NCBI RefSeq assembly: GCF_004138295.1 | Contig: NZ_SCFM01000029.1 | Coordinates: 26,519-90,518 of the forward strand | Source: Ectobacillus funiculus | GTDB lineage: Bacteria; Bacillota; Bacilli; Bacillales; Bacillaceae_G | DNA length: 64,000 bases | Reading direction: 5' to 3' | In this document: positions 26,992-34,397 of the stretch, in pieces | Layout of the letters: the number at the start of each line of letters is the position of its first letter | How positions within the stretch are numbered: the stretch's first letter is position 1 | The notes under the pieces: generated by a model | What the model was told of the DNA's origin: nothing | Databases searched by the model: none | The model's input: only the letters and a program-made list of their open reading frames with translations | Made by a program: the position numbers and the translations under genes

Positions 26992-27825
26992 ATGAAAATC
27001 GCAAAAGTAATCAACAATAACGTTATTAGTGTTTTCAATGATCAAAACGAGGAATTGGTCATAATGGGCAGGGGGCTTGCATTTCAGAAAAAACCAGGCG
27101 ATCCAGTAGATGAGGAACGGATTGAGAAGGTGTTCTCATTAAAAAATAAGGACATCTCAGAAAAATTTAAAACGCTTTTATACGAAATTCCTATGGAGTA
27201 TATGGAGGTTTCTGAAGAAATTATCCAGTCTGCCAAAATGAGGCTTAGCAGAGAATTAAATGACAGCATCTATGTATCTTTAACAGATCATATTCATTTT
27301 GCCATTGAACGAAATAAAAAGGGAATGGACATTAAAAATGCGCTGCTTTGGGAAATTAAGCGCTTATATAAGGATGAATTTTCCATTGGTAAAGAGGCTT
27401 TAACTAAAATTGAGGCCAAGCTTGGCATAGTCCTTCCAGAGGATGAAGCTGGCTTTATTGCAATGCATATTGTGAATGCCGAATTGAATGAAGAAATGCC
27501 AAACATCGTAAATATCACGAAGGTGATGCAGGATATTTTAAATATTGTAAAGTATCACTTTAAAATTCAGTTTGACGAGGAATCATTGAATTATTATCGC
27601 TTCGTAACACATTTGAAATTCTTTGCCCAACGATTATTTGGCAAAACATATATGGAAGATCAGGATGATTTTCTATTTGAAGCGGTAAAGAATAAGCATA
27701 AAGAAGCATTCGAATGTACACAAAAGATAAACGAATATATTAAGAAGCAGCATGCATACGAGTTAACGAATGAAGAAATGCTGTATTTAACAATTCATAT
27801 TGAACGAGTTGTAAATCGAAAGTAA
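26992..27825 (+). CDS. licT: BglG-family transcription antiterminator LicT
   Basis: Binds nascent RAT hairpins and prevents termination in beta-glucoside operons, under PTS phosphorylation control. The 277-residue length equals B. subtilis LicT. The N-terminal CAT RNA-binding domain spans 1-56 (MKIAKVINNNVISVFN, MGRGLAF). PRD1 (about 65-170) and PRD2 (about 171-277) follow, with conserved histidines in DHIHFA, AMHIVNAE, THLKFF and TIHIERV. The ATG at 26992 follows AAAGGTGAT. Its usual bglPH partner genes are absent downstream. Confidence 0.95.
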   Translation: MKIAKVINNNVISVFNDQNEELVIMGRGLAFQKKPGDPVDEERIEKVFSLKNKDISEKFKTLLYEIPMEYMEVSEEIIQSAKMRLSRELNDSIYVSLTDHIHFAIERNKKGMDIKNALLWEIKRLYKDEFSIGKEALTKIEAKLGIVLPEDEAGFIAMHIVNAELNEEMPNIVNITKVMQDILNIVKYHFKIQFDEESLNYYRFVTHLKFFAQRLFGKTYMEDQDDFLFEAVKNKHKEAFECTQKINEYIKKQHAYELTNEEMLYLTIHIERVVNRK

Positions 27826-27867
27826 AGAGCTTGCTTAGCATGTATTTTCTACTAAAAAAAGAAAGCG

Positions 27868-27896
27868 TTGACATCTGGTTTTTACCTTGTTACAGT
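27868..27896 (+). promoter_or_regulatory. Promoter of the lost LicT-controlled transcript
   Basis: TTGACA, 17-bp spacer, TACAGT, upstream of RAT 2. Confidence 0.7.
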
Positions 27897-27927
27897 GCAC
27901 TGATAAATTAAGTATCTGATTCATTTT

Positions 27928-28015
27928 AGGATTGTTACTGGTTAAGCAGGCAAAACCTAAATCGCTGACAGAGAAGGGATGTACTCTCTTATACTGTAGT
28001 GATTTAGGTTTTTTT
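27928..28015 (+). promoter_or_regulatory. RAT 2 with overlapping terminator, no gene downstream
   Basis: AGGATTGTTACTGG...GCAGGCAAAACC overlaps the 5' arm of a terminator (AACCTAAATC, 27954-27963, with GATTTAGGTT, 28001-28010, then TTTTT). This is the standard LicT switch, but instead of PTS/glucosidase genes a repeat fragment follows. Confidence 0.85.
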
Positions 28016-28054
28016 ACATTGTAAGAAAGTATAAATTTCTAGCTAGGAGACCAT
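28015..28054 (+). repeat. Truncated copy 9 of the dispersed repeat
   Basis: Only the first 40 bp remain (ACATTGTAAGAAAG to CTAGCTAGGAG), starting at the T run of the LicT terminator. Confidence 0.7.
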
Positions 28055-28189
28055 TGTGGACAAGACAACATGTTCTCACAGCAAATGAGGAGACGTTACT
28101 TTTATAAAAATATCAAGTAGAAAGAGCATGAAATGAAGAAGCATATACAACGCTTTACTAAATCATTATTGTAAAGTATCTATCAGGAA

Positions 28190-28227
28190 GAAGACGCTGC
28201 TGTATTAAGAGCAGGCGTCTTTTTTTA
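28190..28227 (+). terminator. Terminator upstream of the MerR gene
   Basis: AAGACGC-CTG pairs with CAG-GCGTCTT, then TTTTTT. No gene was identified in 28055-28190. Confidence 0.8.
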
Positions 28228-28268
28228 TTTTTTTGAGTTCATAAAACCCTGCCAAAAAACCTAAACGT

Positions 28269-28298
28269 TTGACTGTACGGTATTTATTGTGTTATGCT
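28269..28298 (+). promoter_or_regulatory. Promoter of the MerR regulator gene
   Basis: TTGACT, 18-bp spacer, TATGCT. The AACGTTTGACTGTACGGT block matches the first CorC/HlyC promoter. Confidence 0.6.
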
Positions 28299-28337
28299 GA
28301 ATTCAACAGCTACAAAGGGGGTTGTCTAGTTGGGAAT

Positions 28338-28748
28338 GTGTATCGAATTGGAGAGTTAGCGCAGTTGGCCCATGTTTCAAGACGAACTATCGATTATTAT
28401 ACAAATTTAGGGTTGCTGAAGGCTGAACGTTCGGATTCTAACTATCGATATTATGATGAGACAGCACTTGACACATTGAAGTATATTGAGAGCTACAAAA
28501 AGATACATGTACCTCTTTGTGAGATTAAGGAATTACTGCAGCAACGACAGTCGGAACGTCAGAATAAAGATGTTGTGATGGAACAGCTGAGCGGAATTTC
28601 AAAGCAGATGCATGAACTTGAACATGAATTGCTGCAGATTCGTCCATTGTTGGACTCCTTGACAGATGAACAAAAGCAGCGACTGAAACAGCATTTATCC
28701 ACACAAACATCAGCCTTGGTGCACACACTTTCAGTACTGCTTGCATAG
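28338..28748 (+). CDS. MerR-family regulator
   Basis: A MerR-type protein of about 136 residues. The winged helix-turn-helix (YRIGELAQLAHVSRRTIDYY) is at the N-terminus, followed by the KYIESYKKIHVPLCEIKELL segment and a long coiled coil. There are no metal-binding cysteines at the tail. The start is uncertain: GTG at 28338 gives a proper N-terminus, but AAAGGGGG is 16 nt away; longer in-frame versions run back into the promoter. It is followed 150 bp later by the second CorC/HlyC gene. Confidence 0.75.
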   Translation: MYRIGELAQLAHVSRRTIDYYTNLGLLKAERSDSNYRYYDETALDTLKYIESYKKIHVPLCEIKELLQQRQSERQNKDVVMEQLSGISKQMHELEHELLQIRPLLDSLTDEQKQRLKQHLSTQTSALVHTLSVLLA

Positions 28749-28860
28749 AGGGTGGTAAACTAAGCAGATTCGTATTTTAAAAATTGTAATTATTAAACAT
28801 AACTAGATTTTCTTCAGAGGGAACAACGAAGAATAATCAAGAAAGATACAATAGGAGAAA

Positions 28861-28903
28861 ACAGGGAGGTGAACCTCTTAGCTGTTATAGCTAAGGGATG
28901 TTC
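28861..28903 (+). promoter_or_regulatory. Translation-initiation hairpin, copy 2
   Basis: GGGAGGTGA, then stem CTTAGCT/AGCTAAG (28877-28895). The AAGGGA ribosome site overlaps the 3' arm and the ATG at 28898 follows at once. It is the counterpart of 18161-18200, with paired base changes that keep the stem. Confidence 0.6.
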
Positions 28904-30226
28904 TTGGAGATATTTAATTTAATCATGATTGCAGTTTTAATCGCTCTTACAGGCTTTTTCGTGGCAGCAGAGTTTGCCGTGGTAAAAGTACGCAGCAGCC
29001 GAATTGATCAGCTAGTCGCTGAAGGAAAACGAGGCGCTTTATCTGCTAAACGTGTTATAACCCATTTGGATGAGTATTTATCTGCTTGTCAGCTTGGCAT
29101 CACTGTAACAGCGCTCGGTCTCGGATGGTTAGGGGAACCAACCGTACACCATATGCTGGAGCCGCTATTTCACAAGTTAAATGTATCTGATGCAGTTGCC
29201 AGCACGAGTGCTTTTATTGTAGCTTTTTCGCTCGTTACATTCCTGCACGTTGTGGTTGGCGAGCTGGCACCAAAGACAGTGGCAATTCAGAAGGCAGAGC
29301 AGGTTACCTTGCTGTTTGCTCGTCCGCTTATTATTTTCTATAAGATTGCTTACCCATTCATTTGGGTTTTGAATAGTTCTGCACGTATTCTTGTTGGATG
29401 GTTTGGATTAAAGCCGGCCTCCGAGCATGAAGCGGTACACTCAGAAGAGGAATTGCGTCTTATTTTATCAGAAAGCTATGAGAGTGGAGAAATCAATCAG
29501 GTTGAGTATAAATATGTAAACAATATTTTTGAGTTTGACAATCGCATTGCAAAAGAAATTATGGTTCCACGCACAGAAATTGTTGGTTTATATGCGGATG
29601 ACCCGATAGAAGAGCATATGAATCTTATTAAAACTGAAAAATATACACGTTATCCTGTTTTTGGTGAAGATAAGGACGATATCATTGGGATGATCAATGT
29701 GAAGGACTTCTTCATCCATTATACAGACAGCTTAAAAATAAAACCGAAGTCTATCCGTGGCTTTATGCGACCAGTTATTGAAGTAATGGAAACTGTTCCA
29801 ATCCATGATTTGCTGCTTGAGATGCAGAAAAGACGGGTTGCTCTGGCGATTTTGTATGATGAATATGGTGGAACAGCGGGATTGGTTACACTTGAAGACA
29901 TCTTAGAAGAAATTGTTGGTGAAATTCGCGATGAGTATGATGAAGATGAAAAACCGCCCGTACAGCATATTGATGACCATCATAAAATTGTCGATGGCAA
30001 AGTGCTTATTAGCGATGTAAATGATTTGTTCGGTATTCATATTACTGATGAAGATGTCGATACAATTGGCGGTTGGGTGATGACGCAAAATCATGAGATC
30101 GGGCAAGGACAGTCTATTAGAATGGATGATTATGAGTTTAAGGTGTTAGAGAAGGATGCTCACCAAGTCAAGCTTGTAGAAATTCGTCGTCAAGAGAAAC
30201 AAGAACAGCAGGCAGCCACTGTATAG
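28898..30226 (+). CDS. CorC/HlyC-type CNNM membrane protein with CBS domains, paralogue 2
   Basis: A 442-residue paralogue of the 18201 gene with the same order: DUF21 membrane domain, CBS pair and CorC_HlyC domain (FGIHITDEDVDTIGGWVMTQ). Members are linked to Mg/Co resistance and cation export. It probably shares regulation with paralogue 1 through the MerR protein encoded just upstream, given the shared promoter block. The ATG at 28898 follows AAGGG. Its terminator is weak, so the spo0M-like gene 58 bp on may be partly co-transcribed. Confidence 0.9.
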   Translation: MFLEIFNLIMIAVLIALTGFFVAAEFAVVKVRSSRIDQLVAEGKRGALSAKRVITHLDEYLSACQLGITVTALGLGWLGEPTVHHMLEPLFHKLNVSDAVASTSAFIVAFSLVTFLHVVVGELAPKTVAIQKAEQVTLLFARPLIIFYKIAYPFIWVLNSSARILVGWFGLKPASEHEAVHSEEELRLILSESYESGEINQVEYKYVNNIFEFDNRIAKEIMVPRTEIVGLYADDPIEEHMNLIKTEKYTRYPVFGEDKDDIIGMINVKDFFIHYTDSLKIKPKSIRGFMRPVIEVMETVPIHDLLLEMQKRRVALAILYDEYGGTAGLVTLEDILEEIVGEIRDEYDEDEKPPVQHIDDHHKIVDGKVLISDVNDLFGIHITDEDVDTIGGWVMTQNHEIGQGQSIRMDDYEFKVLEKDAHQVKLVEIRRQEKQEQQAATV

Positions 30227-30243
30227 GGCTATTGCCTGCTTTC
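30207..30243 (+). terminator. Weak terminator at the end of CorC/HlyC paralogue 2
   Basis: AGCAGGCA pairs with TGCCTGCT, but only TTCCC follows. It is the counterpart of the strong one at 19501. Confidence 0.5.
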
Positions 30244-30284
30244 CCTACATATTAGCTTTACAATTATTAAAAGGAGAGATGGAG

Positions 30285-31250
30285 ATGTTCAAGAAATTTT
30301 TAGCACGTTTGGGAAAAGGAGCAGCAACGGTTGATTTGCGTTTTGAAGGTCGTCCGTATCGTGCAAATGAAACGGTGCAAGGAGAAGTTTTGATCCAAGG
30401 CGGGGAAGTGGAACAAAAAATTAATCATCTGGCAGCCAAGCTGATAATGAATGTTAATACGAAGCAAGGAACTGTTGCACGCGAAGTTACAACGATTCCG
30501 CTTAGCAGCGCATTTACGATTTTTCCAAAGGAACAAAAGGCGATTCCGTTCACTTATACGATTCCAGCTAACCTGCCTGTTTCTAGAGGAACTGTTTCCT
30601 ATTACTTTGATACGCACCTAGATATTGACGGCGGTGTAGATCGTACGGACCTTGATCGTCTTATTGTTGAAGCACCAAAGGATGTACAAGCTGTGTTTCA
30701 GGCACTCCAGCAGCTTGGGTTCCATGAAAAGCCAAGCTCTGGTAAGCTGGACACTTACGGTCAAGAGTTCGCATTTTTCCCGACAACATTGTTTGTGGGA
30801 CAAGTAAGCGAGATAGAACTTCGCTTTGCTTCTGAAGCGATGGGCGGCTTACGAATCTGGATGGAAGTGGACTGTCGCGGTGCTTATCACGAAGTCGAGG
30901 CGAAACGGGAATTATTTTTAGATCAAGATACTCTGCAGGATGCTGAGGAATTGGTAGATATATTGAGACAAACTATTATTGAAGCTACGGAACAGCCGCA
31001 TAGCTTTATGCATCCATTTTCCTATGAGAAATACGGACATCATGGTCATCACAGCCATGGTCATCATGGCAGTTCAGTAGCTGGCATGGTTGGTGGTCTG
31101 GCCATGGGAATTCTAGGGGCTATGCTGTTAGAGGAAATGATGGGTGAAGCGCTGGAAGCGGCTGGAGAAGCGCTTGGCTTTGAGGAAGAGGATTCTGAAG
31201 AAGAATCAGGCTTCGGTGACTTCTTCGGCGGAGATGACGGAGAGTTTTAA
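30285..31250 (+). CDS. spo0M: Sporulation-control protein Spo0M
   Basis: A 321-residue arrestin-fold protein of the SpoOM family, which affects entry into sporulation and cell-shape control. The first 230 residues form two beta-sandwich halves (KKFLARLGKGAATVDL, FPKEQKAIPFTYTIP). The C-terminus has a His/Gly-rich patch (HGHHSHGHHG), a Gly/Met-rich hydrophobic segment and an acidic tail ending GGDDGEF. The His-rich stretch suggests metal binding, which is inference. The ATG at 30285 follows AAGGAG with 8-nt spacing. Confidence 0.9.
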   Translation: MFKKFLARLGKGAATVDLRFEGRPYRANETVQGEVLIQGGEVEQKINHLAAKLIMNVNTKQGTVAREVTTIPLSSAFTIFPKEQKAIPFTYTIPANLPVSRGTVSYYFDTHLDIDGGVDRTDLDRLIVEAPKDVQAVFQALQQLGFHEKPSSGKLDTYGQEFAFFPTTLFVGQVSEIELRFASEAMGGLRIWMEVDCRGAYHEVEAKRELFLDQDTLQDAEELVDILRQTIIEATEQPHSFMHPFSYEKYGHHGHHSHGHHGSSVAGMVGGLAMGILGAMLLEEMMGEALEAAGEALGFEEEDSEEESGFGDFFGGDDGEF

Positions 31251-31360
31251 TATAGAAAGGGCTGTTTCCCTGTTTTAGTAGACTTTTATGGGGAATATAG
31301 ACAAGACAGCTATATTTTTATGAACGGAACTAGATGAATTAAAGAGAATACTAGATTCAA

Positions 31361-31481
31361 ACGATAAAGTTCCGCTATGGACAACTAGAGATAAACTCCT
31401 GTTGCGGAGGTTTAGCCCTACGCTGCCATTTGGGGCCATGGGAGCTAGATATCGCCTCGAAAAGTTATACTTTTTTATCGT
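31361..31481 (+). ncRNA. Orphan structured RNA, riboswitch-like
   Basis: An 8-bp closing helix (ACGATAAA 31361-31368 with TTTATCGT 31474-31481) encloses a bulged stem TAAACTCC/GGAGGTTTA and a second stem TAGCCC/GGGAGCTA. A terminator follows at 31489. Short pieces (CTCCTG, GGAG, TACGCTGCC, GCCATGGG) recall the Mg-sensing M-box, but its GTTAGGTGAGG core is missing. No plus-strand gene follows. Confidence 0.5.
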
Positions 31482-31488
31482 GCAGGAA

Positions 31489-31525
31489 AGAAAACCTCTC
31501 AGCTTAGTGCTGAGAGGTTTTCTTG
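31489..31525 (+). terminator. Terminator after the orphan RNA
   Basis: GAAAACCTCTCAGC pairs with GCTGAGAGGTTTTC, then TTG. Confidence 0.85.
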
Positions 31526-31526
31526 T

Positions 31527-31657
31527 TTACTCTGTAGGAAGTATACACTTTCCAGATGGAAGTCATTCAACGTAGTCGGAAATTTTAGGAGTACAGTGTA
31601 AGTGCCACTACGCTTCTGTCTTCGCCTAAAGGCTTGCCAATCAGCGAGTTTTCTTTA
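31527..31657 (+). repeat. Dispersed repeat, copy 10 (forward)
   Basis: Full copy (TTACTCTGTAGGAAG ... CAATCAGCGAGTTTTCTTTA) placed directly behind the terminator. Confidence 0.85.
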
Positions 31658-31726
31658 TACTGTAAGCTTTTGTAAATCGCCATCTAAAAAGCTGTTAGAA
31701 TAACGTACAACCTTTTGGAAGCTTTC

Positions 31727-32515
31727 TTATTGAACCTCTGCAGATAATCGTTCTAAAATCCTTCTTTTTTTATAAAGCATTCTTCCTGTTTCAGCGATAT
31801 CCTCAATTGCTTTCCGGTTTAAATAGGCTCCAAAAACCATTCCTGCAACTGGAACGAGCTGAAATAACTTTTTCCAGCCATAGTTATCACGATATACAGT
31901 AATGACTTCACGCCAGGATGCGACTTGGGAAATGCCATCTCGTTGATGGGCACGGTTGTCAAAGTTTTGCAACTCCTTTAAAATTGTCTGTTTTCCGATG
32001 ATGTCAGAGGAAGAAAACTGCAGACATTTCACAATAAACAATCGTTCTGTTTCATCATGAGGATCATACCCATAGCAGATCGCGATCTCTTGGAGAATTT
32101 TTAATGACATGCCAAGTACAGCCGGTATATCAATTGTTAATGTGAAAATTCCACCGAACCCCGTTGTCGCCCCTTGTGCTGTTGCTAATCTTTTACGCGA
32201 TTGTGCAAATTCCTGGGCAACCCGATCGATCTCGCGAAGCGGCAAGTGACGAACATCCTCTAAAGAAATATTGGCTCCAAGCTTCTGCAGAGTTGCTTCC
32301 TTGTTTACAAGATATCGGCTGCCGCTATGAATATACTGAACCAATTCATCAAGTACGGCGTTTACCTTTTGGTGGAGAAATTTTGGTGTAAGTTTATCTA
32401 AGATTGTAAACGGAATTTTCCCCCACTTTTCCCAGAACCAAAGATCTTCTTGTTCTTGCTCCCATTGTTTGATTTCTTCCAATTGTGTTAACAGCTCTTC
32501 ATTTTGCTCTCGCAT
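31727..32515 (-). CDS. EcsC family protein
   Basis: A 262-residue protein of the EcsC family (B. subtilis EcsC is about 236). Visible are the GGIFTLTIDIPAVLGMSLKILQ region, CYGYDPHDETERLF and the C-terminal KLFQLVPVAGMVFGAYLNRK. It is mostly helical with one or two hydrophobic stretches. Function is unknown; in B. subtilis it lies with the EcsAB ABC transporter, which is absent here. The ATG follows AAGGAG. Confidence 0.85.
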   Translation of the reverse strand: MREQNEELLTQLEEIKQWEQEQEDLWFWEKWGKIPFTILDKLTPKFLHQKVNAVLDELVQYIHSGSRYLVNKEATLQKLGANISLEDVRHLPLREIDRVAQEFAQSRKRLATAQGATTGFGGIFTLTIDIPAVLGMSLKILQEIAICYGYDPHDETERLFIVKCLQFSSSDIIGKQTILKELQNFDNRAHQRDGISQVASWREVITVYRDNYGWKKLFQLVPVAGMVFGAYLNRKAIEDIAETGRMLYKKRRILERLSAEVQ

Positions 32516-32715
32516 CTATTTTCTCCTTACATTCATTCATATTACTATTGTAACCTATTTAATAGCTATTATTGTCAAATTTTCTAGAACATCGTAATGA
32601 AATGTTTTTAGAAAGATGGAAGCATTTCTAAAGGTATCGTTAATTCGAAAGGAGGTTCAGAGAGCAAACAAATCATGAGCTTGAGGCCCTATTGATGATA
32701 TATGACATACAGTCT

Positions 32716-32856
32716 CTACTTGGATAATCGATGTTTTTCTGTTACATCTAATTGTATAATTTTCCCATCCTGAATAATAATGGTCACGGAGCCATACTGA
32801 ATTTTTTCTAATAACGATAAGATGTAACCTGCTTTTTCTTGATTCGTTTTTATCAT
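32716..32856 (-). CDS. YezD family protein (DUF2292), copy 1
   Basis: A 46-residue protein with the DUF2292 core ILSLLEKIQYGSVTIIIQDG and the end EKHRLSK. The family contains OscA of Pseudomonas, needed for organosulfur use, and its members often sit beside sulfur genes, as here. The ATG follows GGAGGGGGAT. It lies downstream of an FbpA-like gene in the duplicated module. Confidence 0.8.
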   Translation of the reverse strand: MIKTNQEKAGYILSLLEKIQYGSVTIIIQDGKIIQLDVTEKHRLSK

Positions 32857-32889
32857 TTATAATCCCCCTCCCAATTTAAACATTTCGTA

Positions 32890-33051
32890 TTATTTTTTCA
32901 TACATTTGACGAACGTATATTCTTGTTCAAGGTCACTTAACGTCCATCTAAAAAGATAAGTAGATTCTTTTGTATATAAGCCTGATGCAATCAATTGATC
33001 AATCAAGTATTGTTTTCGTTGTTCTATAGCGTAACGGAGCAAATTGTTCAT
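32890..33051 (-). CDS. FbpA-family small basic protein, copy 1
   Basis: A 53-residue protein with the pattern AIEQRKQYLIDQLIASGLY and LSDLEQEY of the Fur-regulated basic protein FbpA family. In B. subtilis these proteins are linked to iron sparing; here the neighbours suggest a sulfur role. I choose the ATG at 33051, where similarity to copy 2 begins; its ribosome site is weak. A repeat separates it from the second module. Confidence 0.75.
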   Translation of the reverse strand: MNNLLRYAIEQRKQYLIDQLIASGLYTKESTYLFRWTLSDLEQEYTFVKCMKK

Positions 33052-33172
33052 TCTAACACACATCCAATCACTAAAAAGTATCTTTTTGTAAAAGAGTCTA
33101 TTCAGCAAGATGAGGTTTAAGTATCAAAATTCCCAATTGAAGCTATCCATAACTATAGTCCCTATATTAATT

Positions 33173-33308
33173 TTACACTTTAAGAAAGTATAAATTTCTA
33201 GCCGGAAGCTAACTCGACGTAGCGAGAAATTTTAGGAATAAAGTATAAGGGCAACTACGCCTCTGTCTTCGTCCAAAGGCAGGGCTCATCAATCGACGAG
33301 TTTTATTC
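33173..33308 (+). repeat. Dispersed repeat, copy 11 (forward)
   Basis: Full copy lying between the two FbpA-YezD modules. Confidence 0.85.
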
Positions 33309-33459
33309 ACTATTCCGATTGATAAAGTATGTTTTGATGCGTGTTAGTAGAACAATGGCGACTCTCCAGTGATCTGGTTGAGGCCAAATGGTCTTAGGAT
33401 ATAGGTGTATGTGTATAAATTTGTAGCACAAAATAGCTGTATTTCACAAGGTATATCCT

Positions 33460-33600
33460 CTACTTGGATAGACGATGCTTTTCAATTACATCCAACTGTA
33501 CAATTTTTTCATCATGAATTACGATTGTTACAGACCCATATTTGATTCTCTCTAGTAACTCTAGAATATAATTAATTTTTTCTTGACTGACCTCCGCCAT
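33460..33600 (-). CDS. YezD family protein (DUF2292), copy 2
   Basis: A 46-residue paralogue of the 32716 gene with ILELLERIKYGSVTIVIHD and the identical end EKHRLSK. The ATG follows GGGGGAAATATT-type spacing, and GGAGG also lies within the first codons. It is 15 nt downstream of FbpA copy 2. Confidence 0.8.
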   Translation of the reverse strand: MAEVSQEKINYILELLERIKYGSVTIVIHDEKIVQLDVIEKHRLSK

Positions 33601-33615
33601 AATATTTCCCCCTTA

Positions 33616-33777
33616 CTAGTTTTTTTTCCTTCTTACACATTTGTATTCTCTTTCAAGATCATTTAGTGTCCACTCGAAGAGATGCTTAGACCCTTTTTTA
33701 TAAATGCCTGATGCAATCAGTTGATCAATCAAGTATTGTTTTCGTTTTTCTAAAGCGCTGCGGAACTCATTACTCAT
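33616..33777 (-). CDS. FbpA-family small basic protein, copy 2
   Basis: A 53-residue FbpA-like protein (KRKQYLIDQLIASGIY, LNDLEREYKC), very basic at its end. Its ATG overlaps the stop of a 28-codon basic frame, so translation may be coupled. It is first in the minus-strand module driven from the promoter at 33994-34023. Confidence 0.8.
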   Translation of the reverse strand: MSNEFRSALEKRKQYLIDQLIASGIYKKGSKHLFEWTLNDLEREYKCVRRKKN

Positions 33778-33860
33778 TTTATAACGCGTCCTATCATAAA
33801 CATGTGTACCCTCATGCTTTTCTTTGAAGTGGAACCACTTCTTCTCGATTGTTTTGTCAT
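33774..33860 (-). CDS. 28-residue basic upstream ORF
   Basis: Begins MTKQSRRSGSTSKKSMRV, with 8 Lys/Arg in 28 residues, after an excellent GGAGGGAT site. Its TGA overlaps the FbpA copy 2 start (ATGA). It may be a leader peptide. Not recognised. Confidence 0.4.
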   Translation of the reverse strand: MTKQSRRSGSTSKKSMRVHMFMIGRVIK

Positions 33861-33926
33861 ATTATCCCTCCTCGTGTCTCTATGCCTTATCTTTTCATAC
33901 AGCCCGAAGTAAAGCTAGGATAAATT

Positions 33927-33972
33927 ATAAGGCACCATATGAGCATAGTTCGGTGCCTTCGGTAGACCAATC
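33927..33972 (-). promoter_or_regulatory. Sulfur-leader hairpin element 3 (fbpA-yezD transcript)
   Basis: On the minus strand GATTGG-TCTA-CCGA-AGG is followed by the stem AAGGCACC/GGTGCCTT and TTATAATTT. It matches elements 1 and 2 with a preserved hairpin. Confidence 0.55.
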
Positions 33973-33993
33973 AGCAAAATAGAATGTAACACC

Positions 33994-34023
33994 ATACTAA
34001 AGTGTATTATTCCTATGAGTCAA
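33994..34023 (-). promoter_or_regulatory. Promoter of the fbpA-yezD modules
   Basis: On the minus strand TTGACT-N18-TAGTAT with CATAGGAATAAT after the -35. About 45 bp match the promoter at 45562-45591. Confidence 0.6.
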
Positions 34024-34234
34024 GTATGTTTTTGATTAATTTACAGTAATTTTAGAAAATAGGAATGTACGAATTTGGGAACGTTGTTTATTTTCCTTTT
34101 TCTGCTTTTTCTTATATTACATTTAGTTTCTTTTTCTGCATGCTGAATGTAATATAATTCGCATAGAAAAGGTATGTTAATCTCTTATAAGAGAGAAGGT
34201 TTTTTTAATTATTTATTCAAATTTAAATTCTTAG

Positions 34235-34263
34235 TTGACAGATATGAATAGTATATATAGAAT
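34235..34263 (+). promoter_or_regulatory. Promoter of the sulfate transporter operon
   Basis: TTGACA, 17-bp spacer, TAGAAT, with TCTTAG before and GATATGAATAG after the -35, similar to the ssu promoter. Confidence 0.65.
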
Positions 34264-34314
34264 GAGTGCAGGTAATCAATTCAATTTTTTTGAAGAGACT
34301 TAAAATTGCATAAG

Positions 34315-34373
34315 CCGATCAGACAACTGAAGGCACACGACGTTTGCTCCCTAGGGCATGTTGTGTGCTTTTT
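34315..34373 (+). promoter_or_regulatory. Sulfur-leader hairpin element 1 (sbp operon)
   Basis: GA-TCAG-ACAA-CTGA-AGG is followed by a terminator with GCACAC/GTGTGC arms and TTTTT. It lies 25 nt before the sbp start. Confidence 0.6.
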
Positions 34374-34397
34374 GTTATATAAAAAGGGGGAACTTAC

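Noticed and set aside
31361..31481. M-box (Mg) riboswitch
   Set aside because: Only short pieces match; the conserved GTTAGGTGAGG core is missing and no Mg transporter follows. Kept as an unnamed structured RNA.
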